In this document: positions 43,543-51,592 of the stretch, piece after piece
Layout: the number at the start of each line of letters is the position of its first letter
How positions within the stretch are numbered: position 1 is the first letter of the stretch
DNA from: Bariatricus massiliensis
Lineage (GTDB): Bacteria > Bacillota > Clostridia > Lachnospirales > Lachnospiraceae
Direction: 5' to 3'
NCBI RefSeq assembly: GCF_900086725.1
Contig: NZ_LT574835.1
Location: 190,740-254,739 of the forward strand
Length of the DNA: 64,000 bases
Notes under the pieces: generated by a model
Databases searched by the model: none
Seen by the model: the letters and a program-made list of their open reading frames with translations, nothing else
What the model was told of the DNA's origin: nothing
Made by a program: the position numbers and the translations under genes

Positions 43543-45042
43543 TTATATCTCTTCTTTTGCCCAGCCGTATGCATATTTTACGGCTTTGTTCCATCCATGG
43601 ATGCGCTTCTCCCGCTCTTTCTCCGCAATAGAAGGCTCAAACGTTCTGTCGATCGCCCAATTCTTGATGACATCTTCCTTTGTCCCCCAGTAGCCCACCG
43701 CGAGCCCCGCAAGATATGCCGCTCCCATGGCCGTCGTCTCCACGCATCGTGGACGTTTCACAGGTGCACTGCTCAAGTCCGCCTGCGTCTGCATTAAGAA
43801 ATCATTGGCGCTGGCGCCTCCGTCTACTTTGAGCGCCTCCAGCTTGATTCCCGAGTCCGCCTGCATTGCCACTAGAACGTCATTGACCTGATATGCCAGC
43901 GACTCCAGCGTGGCCCGGATAATATGATACTTGTTGACTCCTCGGGTCAGCCCTACTATGGTACCTCTTGCATATTGATCCCAGTGGGGAGCACCTAAGC
44001 CTGTAAAAGCGGGCACAACATAACAGCCGTTCGTGTCTTTTACCTTTTTCGCCATATATTCTGAGTCCGCAGCCGAATCAATGAGCCGCATCTCGTCCCT
44101 CAGCCACTGGATGGCCGCGCCTGCCACAAAAATGGAGCCCTCCAGCGCATAAGTTACCTTCCCGTCCAATCCCCAAGCTATCGTGGTCACCAAACCATTC
44201 TCTGAAAATACCGGCGTATCTCCGGTATTCATCAGAAGAAAGCACCCGGTACCGTATGTATTTTTCGCCTCTCCTGCCGTGAAACAAGTCTGGCCGAACA
44301 GGGCCGCCTGCTGGTCACCCGCCGCCCCCGCAATGGGAATGGCCCCGCCAAAGAAGGAGGAATCCGCCTCGCCGTAAACACAGCTTGACGGTCTCGCCTC
44401 GGGCAGCATACACTCCGGGATATCCAGTTCATCCAATATCTCCTTATCCCACGTAAGCTCCCGAATGTTGAACAGCATCGTTCTCGAGGCGTTGGAATAA
44501 TCCGTCACATGGACTCTGCCCTTGGTCAGCTTCCAAATCAGCCATGTCTCCACCGTACCGAAGAGGAGTTCTCCACGCTTGGCCCGTTCTCTCGCCCCCT
44601 CAACATGGTCGAGAATCCATTTTACCTTTGTGCCTGAAAAATAAGCATCTATGATTAATCCCGTTTTCTCCCTATAGATATCCGTAAGCCCTTTCGCCTT
44701 CAGGCTGTCACAATACTCGGATGTTCTCCTGCACTGCCAGACAATCGCGTGATAGATAGGTTCTCCCGTTTCCTTGTCCCAGACGATTGCCGTCTCCCGC
44801 TGATTCGTGATTCCAATAGCCGCAATGTCCTCCGCCGTCGCGCCAATTTTGCTCATTGCCTCCACCGCAACGCCCAGCTGGGTAGACCATATCTCATCCG
44901 CATCATGCTCTACCCAGCCCGGCTTCGGAAAATACTGGGTGAACTCCTTCTGTGCCACGCTGCACATTTCTCCCTTTTCATCGAACAGGATACAACGGTT
45001 GCTCGTCGTCCCCGCATCCAGTGCCATTACATACTTCGCCAT
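43543..45042 (-). CDS. glpK: Glycerol kinase
   Basis: A 499-residue FGGY-family kinase making glycerol 3-phosphate from glycerol and ATP. The N-terminal phosphate loop is ALDAGTTSNRCILFD. Conserved parts include GWVEHDADEIW near 44, TNQRETAIVWD near 80, GAAGDQQAALFGQTCF near 240, NTYGTGCFLLMNTG near 262, and the C-terminal VDGGASANDFLMQ. The length is normal. Ribosome site AAGGGGG lies upstream. It is 54 nt after glpP, which probably controls it along with the downstream oxidation genes. Confidence 0.97.
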   Translation of the reverse strand: MAKYVMALDAGTTSNRCILFDEKGEMCSVAQKEFTQYFPKPGWVEHDADEIWSTQLGVAVEAMSKIGATAEDIAAIGITNQRETAIVWDKETGEPIYHAIVWQCRRTSEYCDSLKAKGLTDIYREKTGLIIDAYFSGTKVKWILDHVEGARERAKRGELLFGTVETWLIWKLTKGRVHVTDYSNASRTMLFNIRELTWDKEILDELDIPECMLPEARPSSCVYGEADSSFFGGAIPIAGAAGDQQAALFGQTCFTAGEAKNTYGTGCFLLMNTGDTPVFSENGLVTTIAWGLDGKVTYALEGSIFVAGAAIQWLRDEMRLIDSAADSEYMAKKVKDTNGCYVVPAFTGLGAPHWDQYARGTIVGLTRGVNKYHIIRATLESLAYQVNDVLVAMQADSGIKLEALKVDGGASANDFLMQTQADLSSAPVKRPRCVETTAMGAAYLAGLAVGYWGTKEDVIKNWAIDRTFEPSIAEKEREKRIHGWNKAVKYAYGWAKEEI

Positions 45043-45076
45043 TTGTATATCCCCCTTGATTATGTATAATAGTCTA

Positions 45077-45090
45077 TGCAGATATCTGCA
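45077..45090. promoter_or_regulatory. 14-bp perfect palindrome between glpP and glpK
   Basis: TGCAGATATCTGCA reads the same on both strands and lies in the short glpP-glpK gap, about 35 nt before glpK. It could be a repressor site or an RNA hairpin of an intergenic processing site. No T-tract follows, so it is not a terminator. Confidence 0.4.
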
Positions 45091-45096
45091 GCCGAG

Positions 45097-45666
45097 TTAC
45101 ATGAACCACACATCCCGGTTCGTCGTAGAGACAGAAATCGCCCCGGCGTCCAGCGCCGACACCACATCCTCTTTGTCCATAATCAGTCCCCCGGCAATAA
45201 TGGGTATCCTGCTCTCCCTGCAGATTCTCCGAATGATCTTAGGCATCACACCGGGAAGAACCTCAATAAAATCTGGCCTTACACTGGCATACTGCTTATG
45301 GATATTAGAAAGGGCCATGGAATCTATGATGAAGAACCGCATCACGGTATATAACCCCAGCTCCTTTGCCCGCTTAATCATAGCAGGTCTGGTAGTGATA
45401 ATCCCGTCCGCCTTCGTCTGATAGCAGATGTAATCTGCCGCAATCTCCTTGGCGCTCAATCCATTGATCAAGTCCATGTGAACCAATACCAGCTTTCCGG
45501 CTTCCTTGGCCCGCTCCACGATTCCTGATATACTCAATACGTCTCCATAAAGGATAAATAATACCTGTATATCTTCCGAGCTCAAAGCCGCCTCAAGCCC
45601 CGTCTCATCCTTCACCGCCGCAATCACCGGATTGCCTTCCACCGCGTCATAAAAACGTTGTTCCAT
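45097..45666 (-). CDS. glpP: Glycerol-3-phosphate responsive antiterminator
   Basis: A 189-residue TIM-barrel-like RNA-binding protein of the GlpP family. Signatures are EQRFYDAVEGNPVIAAVKD at the start, FILYGDVLSISGIVERAKE near 35-52, VHMDLINGLSAKEIAADYI near 62, IDSMALSNIHKQY near 113 and EVLPGVMPKIIR near 133. It senses glycerol 3-phosphate and allows read-through of leader terminators (known for Bacillus). Its own leader carries a terminator hairpin, so it may control itself. GGAGAC precedes the ATG. Confidence 0.95.
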   Translation of the reverse strand: MEQRFYDAVEGNPVIAAVKDETGLEAALSSEDIQVLFILYGDVLSISGIVERAKEAGKLVLVHMDLINGLSAKEIAADYICYQTKADGIITTRPAMIKRAKELGLYTVMRFFIIDSMALSNIHKQYASVRPDFIEVLPGVMPKIIRRICRESRIPIIAGGLIMDKEDVVSALDAGAISVSTTNRDVWFM

Positions 45667-45682
45667 GCCTGTCTCCTATGTT

Positions 45683-45734
45683 ATAAGAAAAGCGCAACTA
45701 TTGAACTGGCATCTCTGCCAATCAATCCTTGCGC
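45683..45734 (-). terminator. Leader terminator upstream of glpP
   Basis: On the minus strand GCGCAA (45729-45734) pairs with TTGCGC (45692-45697), with inner helices ATTGA/TCAAT and GGCA/TGCC. TTTTCTTAT follows. It sits between the promoter and the glpP start, the position of an attenuator. Confidence 0.85.
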
Positions 45735-45767
45735 TCTCCGTCTCAGCTACTATTTGTATCTATGTCA

Positions 45768-45796
45768 AGAATAACATAAATCCCCTTGTTTGACAA
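45768..45796 (-). promoter_or_regulatory. Promoter of the glpP-glpK operon
   Basis: On the minus strand TTGTCA (45791-45796), a 17-bp spacer, and TATTCT (45768-45773), about 35 nt before the leader terminator. Confidence 0.75.
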
Positions 45797-45803
45797 TGAA
45801 AAT

Positions 45804-46694
45804 TTATTCGGGGAAGGATACCTGTACCTGTATCATTCCGTTCTCATAGCCAGCTGTTATGATGCCACCCATCTGCTCTGTCAGGGACTTTGCTATAGAA
45901 AGTCCCAGCCCCGTAGATTTCTTTGCATTTTCCACCGTATAAAAGCGGTCGAACAATCTTCCCACCTGTACTTCATCCAGTCCGGAAGCATGGTTGGCAA
46001 ATAGAATGCTTCCCGTCTCCGACAATGTAACCCGCAGATCACCGTCACTATATTTTACGGCATTGCTTATAATATTTGCAAAAATCCGTGACAAGGCGGC
46101 TTTATTTAGTGAACGTACAATTTTTTTCTCCGGCATTTCGATGGACGGCGTGATACAGCAGCCTTTCAAAACCGCATAATATGCGGAAATGCTCTCCTCC
46201 AATACCCGGTTCAGCTCCAACTCCTCGCGGCTCATATCCTCCGGCCCGGAAGCGGCAATGGAATAACGGAACAGTTCTTCCGCCAGTTGCTTTAGGGACT
46301 CCGTACGTTCTTCAATGATACCAAGATAACGCTCCACAGTTTCTGATTTCTCCTGCTTTGACAGTAATTCTAAGTAGCCGGAAATGGCGGTCAATGGGGT
46401 CCTAAGATCATGGGATATCCCCGTCACCGCCTCCTTCAGCTCCATGTCCCCCTGTTGAAAACGCCGGCGTTCCCCCCGGAGCAGACGCAGCTGGACATTG
46501 AGGCTTTCGGCCAGATTGCGCATACAGGCATCACGGCTGGAAATATCAATCACTACATTGGTGTCCTCCGTCAGCCTGTCGGAAAGCGCATTCCTTATTT
46601 CATCTGCCGCTTTACGCAGTAAATAAATCTTAACTTGTAAGATGACTATAATTGATAAGAGAACAACGGCAAGTCCCCAGAGCCATACATCCAT
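45804..46694 (-). CDS. Sensor histidine kinase (partner of the OmpR-type regulator at 48.5 kb)
   Basis: A 296-residue kinase with one N-terminal membrane helix (LWGLAVVLLSIIVILQVKIYL) and almost no extracytoplasmic part. HisKA has GISHDLRTPLTAISGYLELL near residue 94. HATPase motifs are NIISNAVKYSDGD and STGLGLSIAKSL. Such intramembrane-sensing kinases with ABC transporters usually respond to antimicrobial peptides through the transporter. It lies 13 nt after the permease gene in a regulator-ATPase-permease-kinase operon. GAGGAG precedes the ATG. Confidence 0.93.
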   Translation of the reverse strand: MDVWLWGLAVVLLSIIVILQVKIYLLRKAADEIRNALSDRLTEDTNVVIDISSRDACMRNLAESLNVQLRLLRGERRRFQQGDMELKEAVTGISHDLRTPLTAISGYLELLSKQEKSETVERYLGIIEERTESLKQLAEELFRYSIAASGPEDMSREELELNRVLEESISAYYAVLKGCCITPSIEMPEKKIVRSLNKAALSRIFANIISNAVKYSDGDLRVTLSETGSILFANHASGLDEVQVGRLFDRFYTVENAKKSTGLGLSIAKSLTEQMGGIITAGYENGMIQVQVSFPE

Positions 46695-46707
46695 ATTCCG
46701 AACTCCT

Positions 46708-47532
46708 CTACTTTATATCTTTTCTTCTAAATATACTAATACCGATGACATTGGTTACTACTGTGACAAGTCCGGAATACGCTATCATCCTCAGTGGATG
46801 AATTTCGTTATGGTTCACAAGCATCATGGCCTGTCCGCTGGGCAGCAATTCCAGCATATTCTGATATATCTCTCTTTTAGTCCCCGACAGATAATTAGAA
46901 TTTTTCACGGTCTCCAGCATACTTTCCCCATTCTTCATGACCAGATGTTCTACAAACTCCGGCTGTGACAATTGAGAGAAAAGCAGGATACCAATAAATA
47001 CAATGGCGAAAGCTGCCAATATACAAAGAACTGCCCCGTTCGTCTTGTTGGAATTTATCATTGCAATCATATTGAAAATAGAAATATACGCGATGCCAAG
47101 ACAGATTCCATTGAGCAGAGTGACTGCAAACTGTGCCGCTCCCATTTCCGGTGTGCCAAACAGCGGTATTCCAAGTCCAATATTCAATATATAAGCAGTT
47201 ATAATAATAATCATACCGCCTGCAGTACAAATAATCAGGTTGGATAAATAGATTCCCGTTCTTGACATTCCCACAATCAACTTATTCCGTATTGTGCCAT
47301 CGCCGTATTCCGTCCCCACATACAGGCCGATGAACACAGAAAAGACAACCCCTATCATGGTAAGAAAATTGAAAATCAATGGGTCAACCGTCAGCTCGTA
47401 TCCATATTTTACCTTATTGAAATACTGGGTGGCATTTACAAAAATACAGTACAGCAAAACGCCTGCCAGACATACTGCGTAAATCCTACTTTTCTTAAAT
47501 CTGTAAAATCCTGCATGTAATAGTTTATTCAT
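46708..47532 (-). CDS. ABC-2 type transporter permease (BcrB-like)
   Basis: A 274-residue membrane protein with about six helices. After the N-terminal KLLHAGFYRFKKSRIY it has a large extracytoplasmic loop near 40-70 and IGLYVGTEYGDGTIRNKLIVG, a typical ABC-2 cytoplasmic motif near 85. Start chosen at 47532, where GGGAGG sits 8 nt upstream inside the ATPase gene; longer in-frame openings lie in that gene. It overlaps the ATPase gene by 8 nt. With that ATPase it likely forms a bacitracin- or lantibiotic-type export or immunity transporter. Confidence 0.85.
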   Translation of the reverse strand: MNKLLHAGFYRFKKSRIYAVCLAGVLLYCIFVNATQYFNKVKYGYELTVDPLIFNFLTMIGVVFSVFIGLYVGTEYGDGTIRNKLIVGMSRTGIYLSNLIICTAGGMIIIITAYILNIGLGIPLFGTPEMGAAQFAVTLLNGICLGIAYISIFNMIAMINSNKTNGAVLCILAAFAIVFIGILLFSQLSQPEFVEHLVMKNGESMLETVKNSNYLSGTKREIYQNMLELLPSGQAMMLVNHNEIHPLRMIAYSGLVTVVTNVIGISIFRRKDIK

Positions 47533-48439
47533 GTGCATTACCTCCCACCAGACTGACATAATAACTCTCAAGACTTTCATCATGTTCCTGCACCGAGATA
47601 ATATCACATTTCTCATCAGCCAGTGTGAGCACCAGCTGTGAAACATTAATTTTCGCATAAACATCCGCAAGCGTGTTGGACAAAACCTCATATTCTATAT
47701 CCATACTGTCCAATACCCGGGACAGTATCTTTGTGTCGGATACCTGTATGCGCATACATTTGCGGCAGGCCGATTCCAGTTCTCTGGCGCTGATTTCTTT
47801 TACAATGTGTCCATTGTCAATAAATCCATAATGCGTCGCCAGTCTGGACAGCTCATCTAAAATATGGCTTGAAATCAAAACTGTTATCTGGCGCTCCCGA
47901 TTCAGCTTCAGAATCAGTTCCCGCATCTCAATGATTCCCTGTGGATCCAGCCCGTTTACTGGTTCGTCCAGTACGAGAAAATCCGGCTCTCCCGCCAACG
48001 CGATGGCAATGCCCAGCCGCTGCTTCATGCCCAGCGAAAAATTTTTTGCTTTCTTGTTTCCGGTATTTTCTAACCCCACAAGTTTTAGGAGTTCTGGTAT
48101 ATTCTCAAAGGAAGGAATCCCTAAAATCTGATACTGTTCTTTCAGGTTCTCCTCCGCCGTCAAATCAGAATAAATAGATGGACTCTCAACTACAGCCCCC
48201 ATCCTCCTTCTTGATTTAACAATCTTATCCTCTGTGTTTTTGATTCCATACAGGGAATACCCGCCTGCCGTCGGTTTCTGCAGTCCGCATATCAGCCGGA
48301 TCAAAGTAGTCTTTCCTGCACCATTCTTTCCCACAAATCCATAAATGGAGCCCTTCGGCACATGCATAGAAAGATTGTGCAATGCTTTAAAATGCCCGTA
48401 CTGCTTACACAGGGCATCCGTCGTTAAACAAAAGTCCAT
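47525..48439 (-). CDS. ABC transporter ATPase (BcrA-like)
   Basis: A 304-residue ATPase. Walker A is GFVGKNGAGKTTLIR near residue 33-47, the ABC signature FSLGMKQRLGIA near 134, Walker B FLVLDEPVNGLD near 155, and the switch His in ISSHIL. The C-terminal 80 residues are the extra domain seen in drug-export ATPases. AAGGAGG precedes the ATG. A triple GTTAAG operator lies in the 97-nt gap between this gene and the regulator, so transporter expression is probably induced by that regulator. Confidence 0.95.
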   Translation of the reverse strand: MDFCLTTDALCKQYGHFKALHNLSMHVPKGSIYGFVGKNGAGKTTLIRLICGLQKPTAGGYSLYGIKNTEDKIVKSRRRMGAVVESPSIYSDLTAEENLKEQYQILGIPSFENIPELLKLVGLENTGNKKAKNFSLGMKQRLGIAIALAGEPDFLVLDEPVNGLDPQGIIEMRELILKLNRERQITVLISSHILDELSRLATHYGFIDNGHIVKEISARELESACRKCMRIQVSDTKILSRVLDSMDIEYEVLSNTLADVYAKINVSQLVLTLADEKCDIISVQEHDESLESYYVSLVGGNAHE

Positions 48440-48494
48440 AATTTTCTGCCTCCTTTTTATACCTTTGCTGTCTCTATGATTGTATAAGTAAATG

Positions 48495-48524
48495 GTTAAG
48501 GAAGCGGTTAAGAAAACAGTTAAG
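48495..48524. promoter_or_regulatory. Triple GTTAAG-N6 operator
   Basis: GTTAAG occurs at 48495-48500, 48507-48512 and 48519-48524, exactly 12 bp apart. A degenerate fourth copy, TATAAG, lies at 48483-48488 in the same register. The pattern equals the GTTAAG-N6-GTTAAG box known for the staphylococcal OmpR-type regulator SaeR. It lies between the regulator gene and the ATPase gene, about 55-85 nt before the ATPase start, so binding of the adjacent regulator is inferred. Confidence 0.75.
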
Positions 48525-48536
48525 AAAAGGTAAAGA

Positions 48537-49202
48537 TTATTCTTCCTTCATCTTGAAACCGATGCCCCAAACGGACTCAATATAGTCTTTCCCCCCGGCG
48601 GCCCTCAGCTTCCTCCTCAGATTGCTGATATGCACCTTCAGAGAACCTTCCACACAATCCGGGGTGTCCTCACTGATACGGTCGAGTATGAGGGATTTCG
48701 TGACTACCTGAGAAGGATTCTGCATGAGCAGCTTTAAAATGGCATACTCCGTCTTCGTCAGCCTGACCGGCCGCCCCCCAACGCTGACATTCAGCGCAGA
48801 AATGTCGACTGCGATATCGGCAAAATGAAGTACGGTTCCCCCGCTTCCGCGATGGCAGTCTCTGAGCTGAACCGCTATCCTTGCAAGCAGTTCTTTTGGG
48901 GCAAAAGGTTTCGTGATATAGTCGGCGGCCCCATTCATGAGCAGCTCCACCTTATCGTCCACATCGACTTTAGCGCTCACTACAATAACAGGAATACCGC
49001 GGATTTCTTTCAGAACCTCTTCCCCATTCAATCCTGGCAGCATCAGGTCCAGCAGCACAAGGTCAGGCTTGGCAGACGCGAGTACAAGCAGCGCCTCCGT
49101 CCCCGAATATGCGCGCGTCACACGATACCCCTCCTCCGAAAGCAGTTCTTCCAGCATATTTCCTATATTCATATCGTCATCAATAATCATAATATTTTTC
49201 AT
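48537..49202 (-). CDS. OmpR-family response regulator
   Basis: A 221-residue regulator. The receiver has IMIIDDDMNIG at the start and LVLLDLMLPGLNG with the phospho-Asp near 52, and the conserved Lys in TKPFAP near 101. The winged-helix domain (130-221) has LTKTEYAILKLLMQNPSQVV and VKVHISNLRRKL-like recognition helix VHISNLRRKLRAAG. It heads the regulator-ATPase-permease-kinase operon, but a separate operator region follows it. A promoter TTGACA-N18-TATTTT lies about 70 nt upstream. Confidence 0.95.
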   Translation of the reverse strand: MKNIMIIDDDMNIGNMLEELLSEEGYRVTRAYSGTEALLVLASAKPDLVLLDLMLPGLNGEEVLKEIRGIPVIVVSAKVDVDDKVELLMNGAADYITKPFAPKELLARIAVQLRDCHRGSGGTVLHFADIAVDISALNVSVGGRPVRLTKTEYAILKLLMQNPSQVVTKSLILDRISEDTPDCVEGSLKVHISNLRRKLRAAGGKDYIESVWGIGFKMKEE

Positions 49203-49341
49203 TTTCTTTCTCCGGGGCTTCTATCATTTAAGTCTATCTATTGTAAAAATACAATAAATATTCTATTGTTGTCAAATACATATTGGGGACTGCCCTTAAA
49301 ATAAGAACAAAGTGCGGCTGCGAAGCAGCTTTCCTCTGCAC

Positions 49342-49421
49342 ATTGTGTGCATCCCCCCGGAGGGTTTTTGTCATATAGGAAAGTTCAAAGGACTTTCCTA
49401 TATGATAAAAACAGCCCCCGG
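49342..49421 (+). repeat. Dispersed palindromic repeat, copy 1
   Basis: An 80-bp element running from ATTGTGTGCATCC to GCCCCCGG. Its centre is a 16-bp stem-loop, 371-386 with 390-405 of 49 kb (CATATAGGAAAGTTC pattern). A second, diverged copy in inverse orientation lies at 55399-55479 with the same order of parts. It overlaps the hsp20 terminator. Confidence 0.7.
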
Positions 49422-49440
49422 CATTACTGCCAGAGGCTGT
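49406..49440 (-). terminator. Terminator of hsp20
   Basis: On the minus strand ACAGCC pairs with GGCTGT (49435-49440 with 49411-49416), with an inner TGGCA/TGCC helix. TTTTA follows. Confidence 0.85.
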
Positions 49441-49456
49441 TCGGTAAACCTGACGG

Positions 49457-49906
49457 TTATCCTTCAATCGCTATATATTTTTGCTGTTCTACCTGCTTTG
49501 CGTCTGCTTTTGGTACTTTTAATCTGAGGATACCGTCTTCAAACTTCGCCTGTATATCCTCCTGCTTTACACCTTCCCCGACATAGAAGCTCCGTGTACA
49601 CTGGCCGGTATAGCGCTCTCTGCGGATATATTTGTCCTGTTCCTTCTTTTCTTCCTTCTCTTCATTTCTAGAAGCATTGATAGTAAGATATCCATTGTCA
49701 AGCTTTGCGGAGACATCTTCCTTCTTAAATCCCGGCAGCTCAATGCTTAATTCATAGACTCCATCCGTCTCCCTTACATCCGTCTTCATCAACTCTGTTC
49801 TATTGTTTCCGCCAAATGGGCTGCGTCTTGTGAAGAACCGATCATTGAACGGGAAATCCATCATCTCATCAAATAAGTTTTCTCCAAAAATACTAGGCAT
49901 TAACAT
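49457..49906 (-). CDS. Hsp20/alpha-crystallin family small heat-shock protein
   Basis: A 149-residue chaperone holding unfolded proteins for refolding. The N-terminal MLMPSIFGENLFDEMMDFP is followed by the alpha-crystallin domain (about 43-135): LMKTDVRETDGVYELSIELP, GFKKEDV, and the late motif GILRLKVPKAD. Length is typical. A CIRCE operator overlaps its promoter, so HrcA repression is expected. Confidence 0.96.
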   Translation of the reverse strand: MLMPSIFGENLFDEMMDFPFNDRFFTRRSPFGGNNRTELMKTDVRETDGVYELSIELPGFKKEDVSAKLDNGYLTINASRNEEKEEKKEQDKYIRRERYTGQCTRSFYVGEGVKQEDIQAKFEDGILRLKVPKADAKQVEQQKYIAIEG

Positions 49907-49966
49907 AAGTCATTCCTCCATTCTTATATTTGACATTTTATAATGCTTTTCATTTGTTCTATATGT

Positions 49967-49995
49967 ACTATAACACTTATAATTATCACTGTCAA
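49967..49995 (-). promoter_or_regulatory. Promoter of hsp20
   Basis: On the minus strand a perfect TTGACA (49990-49995), a 17-bp spacer, and TATAGT (49967-49972). The CIRCE element overlaps the -35 box. Confidence 0.85.
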
Positions 49996-50009
49996 CCCCC
50001 GAGTGCTAA
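49983..50009. promoter_or_regulatory. CIRCE operator (HrcA site)
   Basis: The layout TTATCACTG-N9-GAGTGCTAA matches the CIRCE consensus TTAGCACTC-N9-GAGTGCTAA with a perfect right half and 7 of 9 in the left half. It covers the -35 region of the hsp20 promoter. Confidence 0.85.
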
Positions 50010-50034
50010 TTTTTTTAATTTTTTTGAAGAAATT

Positions 50035-50913
50035 TTATAAACTCTGAAACTGTCCGCAGTAAATATACGCGTCCTCCAGCGTGGCCTCCGCCAGTGCACA
50101 TTCCACCTCTGGTTTTTCTTCACTGAGCAGTTTCATCTGTAAGCCACCATCAACATACTGTTTTGCAGAAACGTGATATTTGGTTTCCAACTCTCTTGCC
50201 TGCGCTTCGTTCTTGACAGTACATATCCATACATGCCCCCTGACTTCACTTACCAAATCCCTGACAGCCCCGCTGTAGATCATGGCTCCCTTTTTCATAA
50301 TGGCAATCTGATTACAGGTCGCCGCCAAATCCTCCACGACATGAGTGGAGAACAGCACGGTCCTGTCTCTTGAAAAGTCAACAAGAAGATTGCGGATACG
50401 GATGCGCTCCTCCGGATCCAGCCCGGTCGTCGGCTCATCTACAATCAGGAACTTCGGCTCATTCAAAAGAGCTTGAACAAGCCCAACACGCCTCTTCATC
50501 CCCCCCGACAGCTGACGGTTCTTTTTATGCTGGTGTTCTGCCAGACTTGTTTTTTCTAGATAAAAATCAATCCTCTTTCTGCATTCCCGTTTTTCAATGC
50601 CCGACAGCTCGCCCATATATTCCAGACATTCTCTCACCGTCAGGTTCGGATAGAGATTAAGCTCCTGCGGCAGATACCCTATTTTTTTCTGTAATCTTCT
50701 ATAGTTCTGTTCCCCATATAAGACGCCATTCATTGTGATGCTTCCTGAGGTTGGCTTAAGAACCGTTACAAGCACACGCATCAAGGTCGTCTTTCCCGCG
50801 CCGTTTTCACCAAGCAGTCCATAAATACCTGAACCGATCGACAGGTTTACATGATCGACTGCCGTTACTTTGTTTTTAAAGGTCACCGTTAAATCATTGA
50901 TATTAATCATCAT
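50035..50913 (-). CDS. ABC transporter ATPase
   Basis: A 292-residue ATPase. Walker A is GLLGENGAGKTTLMR near residue 32-46, Q-loop YLPQELNLYPNLT near 80, signature LSGGMKRRVGLVQAL near 134, Walker B FLIVDEPTTGLDP near 155, and the switch His in FSTHVVEDL. It is the last gene of a regulator-kinase-permease-permease-ATPase operon and lies 4 nt after the preceding permease. An ATGATG pair makes the start uncertain by one codon. Confidence 0.95.
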   Translation of the reverse strand: MMININDLTVTFKNKVTAVDHVNLSIGSGIYGLLGENGAGKTTLMRVLVTVLKPTSGSITMNGVLYGEQNYRRLQKKIGYLPQELNLYPNLTVRECLEYMGELSGIEKRECRKRIDFYLEKTSLAEHQHKKNRQLSGGMKRRVGLVQALLNEPKFLIVDEPTTGLDPEERIRIRNLLVDFSRDRTVLFSTHVVEDLAATCNQIAIMKKGAMIYSGAVRDLVSEVRGHVWICTVKNEAQARELETKYHVSAKQYVDGGLQMKLLSEEKPEVECALAEATLEDAYIYCGQFQSL

Positions 50914-50917
50914 TTTA

Positions 50918-51592
50918 TCAGCCTCTTTTCTTCATAATATATGGAATCAATCCAATCATGAGCATCGCAGACAGCGCTCCAGCTAATTTACCGAACAGCC
51001 AGCTTACATCATGCACCTCCATAACATTTCTAAATCCATACGCAAAGATATTAAATTTCCCTAACACGTCTTGACCATACATAGAATTTACTACCATCCA
51101 AATAATAAGGCTGACCGCGATTCCGCCCCACTGGTTTCCAAAAAGATTAGAAATGGTCATAGACAACGTACTCCAGAATAAAATTGTCCCCGTTACCGCC
51201 AGCATATAAGTTCCATACTCATACCAAAACGATATCCCTATCATATTCTGAGGCCTCTGCCAAAAAAAGAAAAAGAACCCGATATAGGAGAGGAGATACA
51301 GATATAGATTCTGTATCAGCAGCCTCCTCCGTACTGCCTTTACTCTGTTCTTTACCGGAAATAATCTAAATATCTCTCCTCGTCCTCCGCTTTTTTCCAT
51401 CACATATGTCTCTGCGCAAAATACAATTGCCAGCAGTGCGATATTCGAGTCCAGCGCTCCCCCTATTTCAAATACTGTCGAAATGCCCCGGACCAGACTC
51501 AAGATTATCAAAAACATAACTGAATACACTAATTTGTAAAGCGGAAGACATATTTTTATGTCCTGCTTCAATAGACTCTCCTCCTTCTCCAT
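50918..51592 (-). CDS. ABC transporter membrane protein, second subunit
   Basis: A 224-residue protein with about six membrane helices (for example YSVMFLIILSLVRGI, YLLSYIGFFFFFW, and the C-terminal KLAGALSAMLMIGLIPYIM). It has no recognised catalytic motif and looks like the smaller ABC-2-type subunit of a two-permease transporter. It overlaps the larger permease gene by 25 nt, so the proteins are co-translated. Substrate unknown. Confidence 0.78.
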   Translation of the reverse strand: MEKEESLLKQDIKICLPLYKLVYSVMFLIILSLVRGISTVFEIGGALDSNIALLAIVFCAETYVMEKSGGRGEIFRLFPVKNRVKAVRRRLLIQNLYLYLLSYIGFFFFFWQRPQNMIGISFWYEYGTYMLAVTGTILFWSTLSMTISNLFGNQWGGIAVSLIIWMVVNSMYGQDVLGKFNIFAYGFRNVMEVHDVSWLFGKLAGALSAMLMIGLIPYIMKKRG

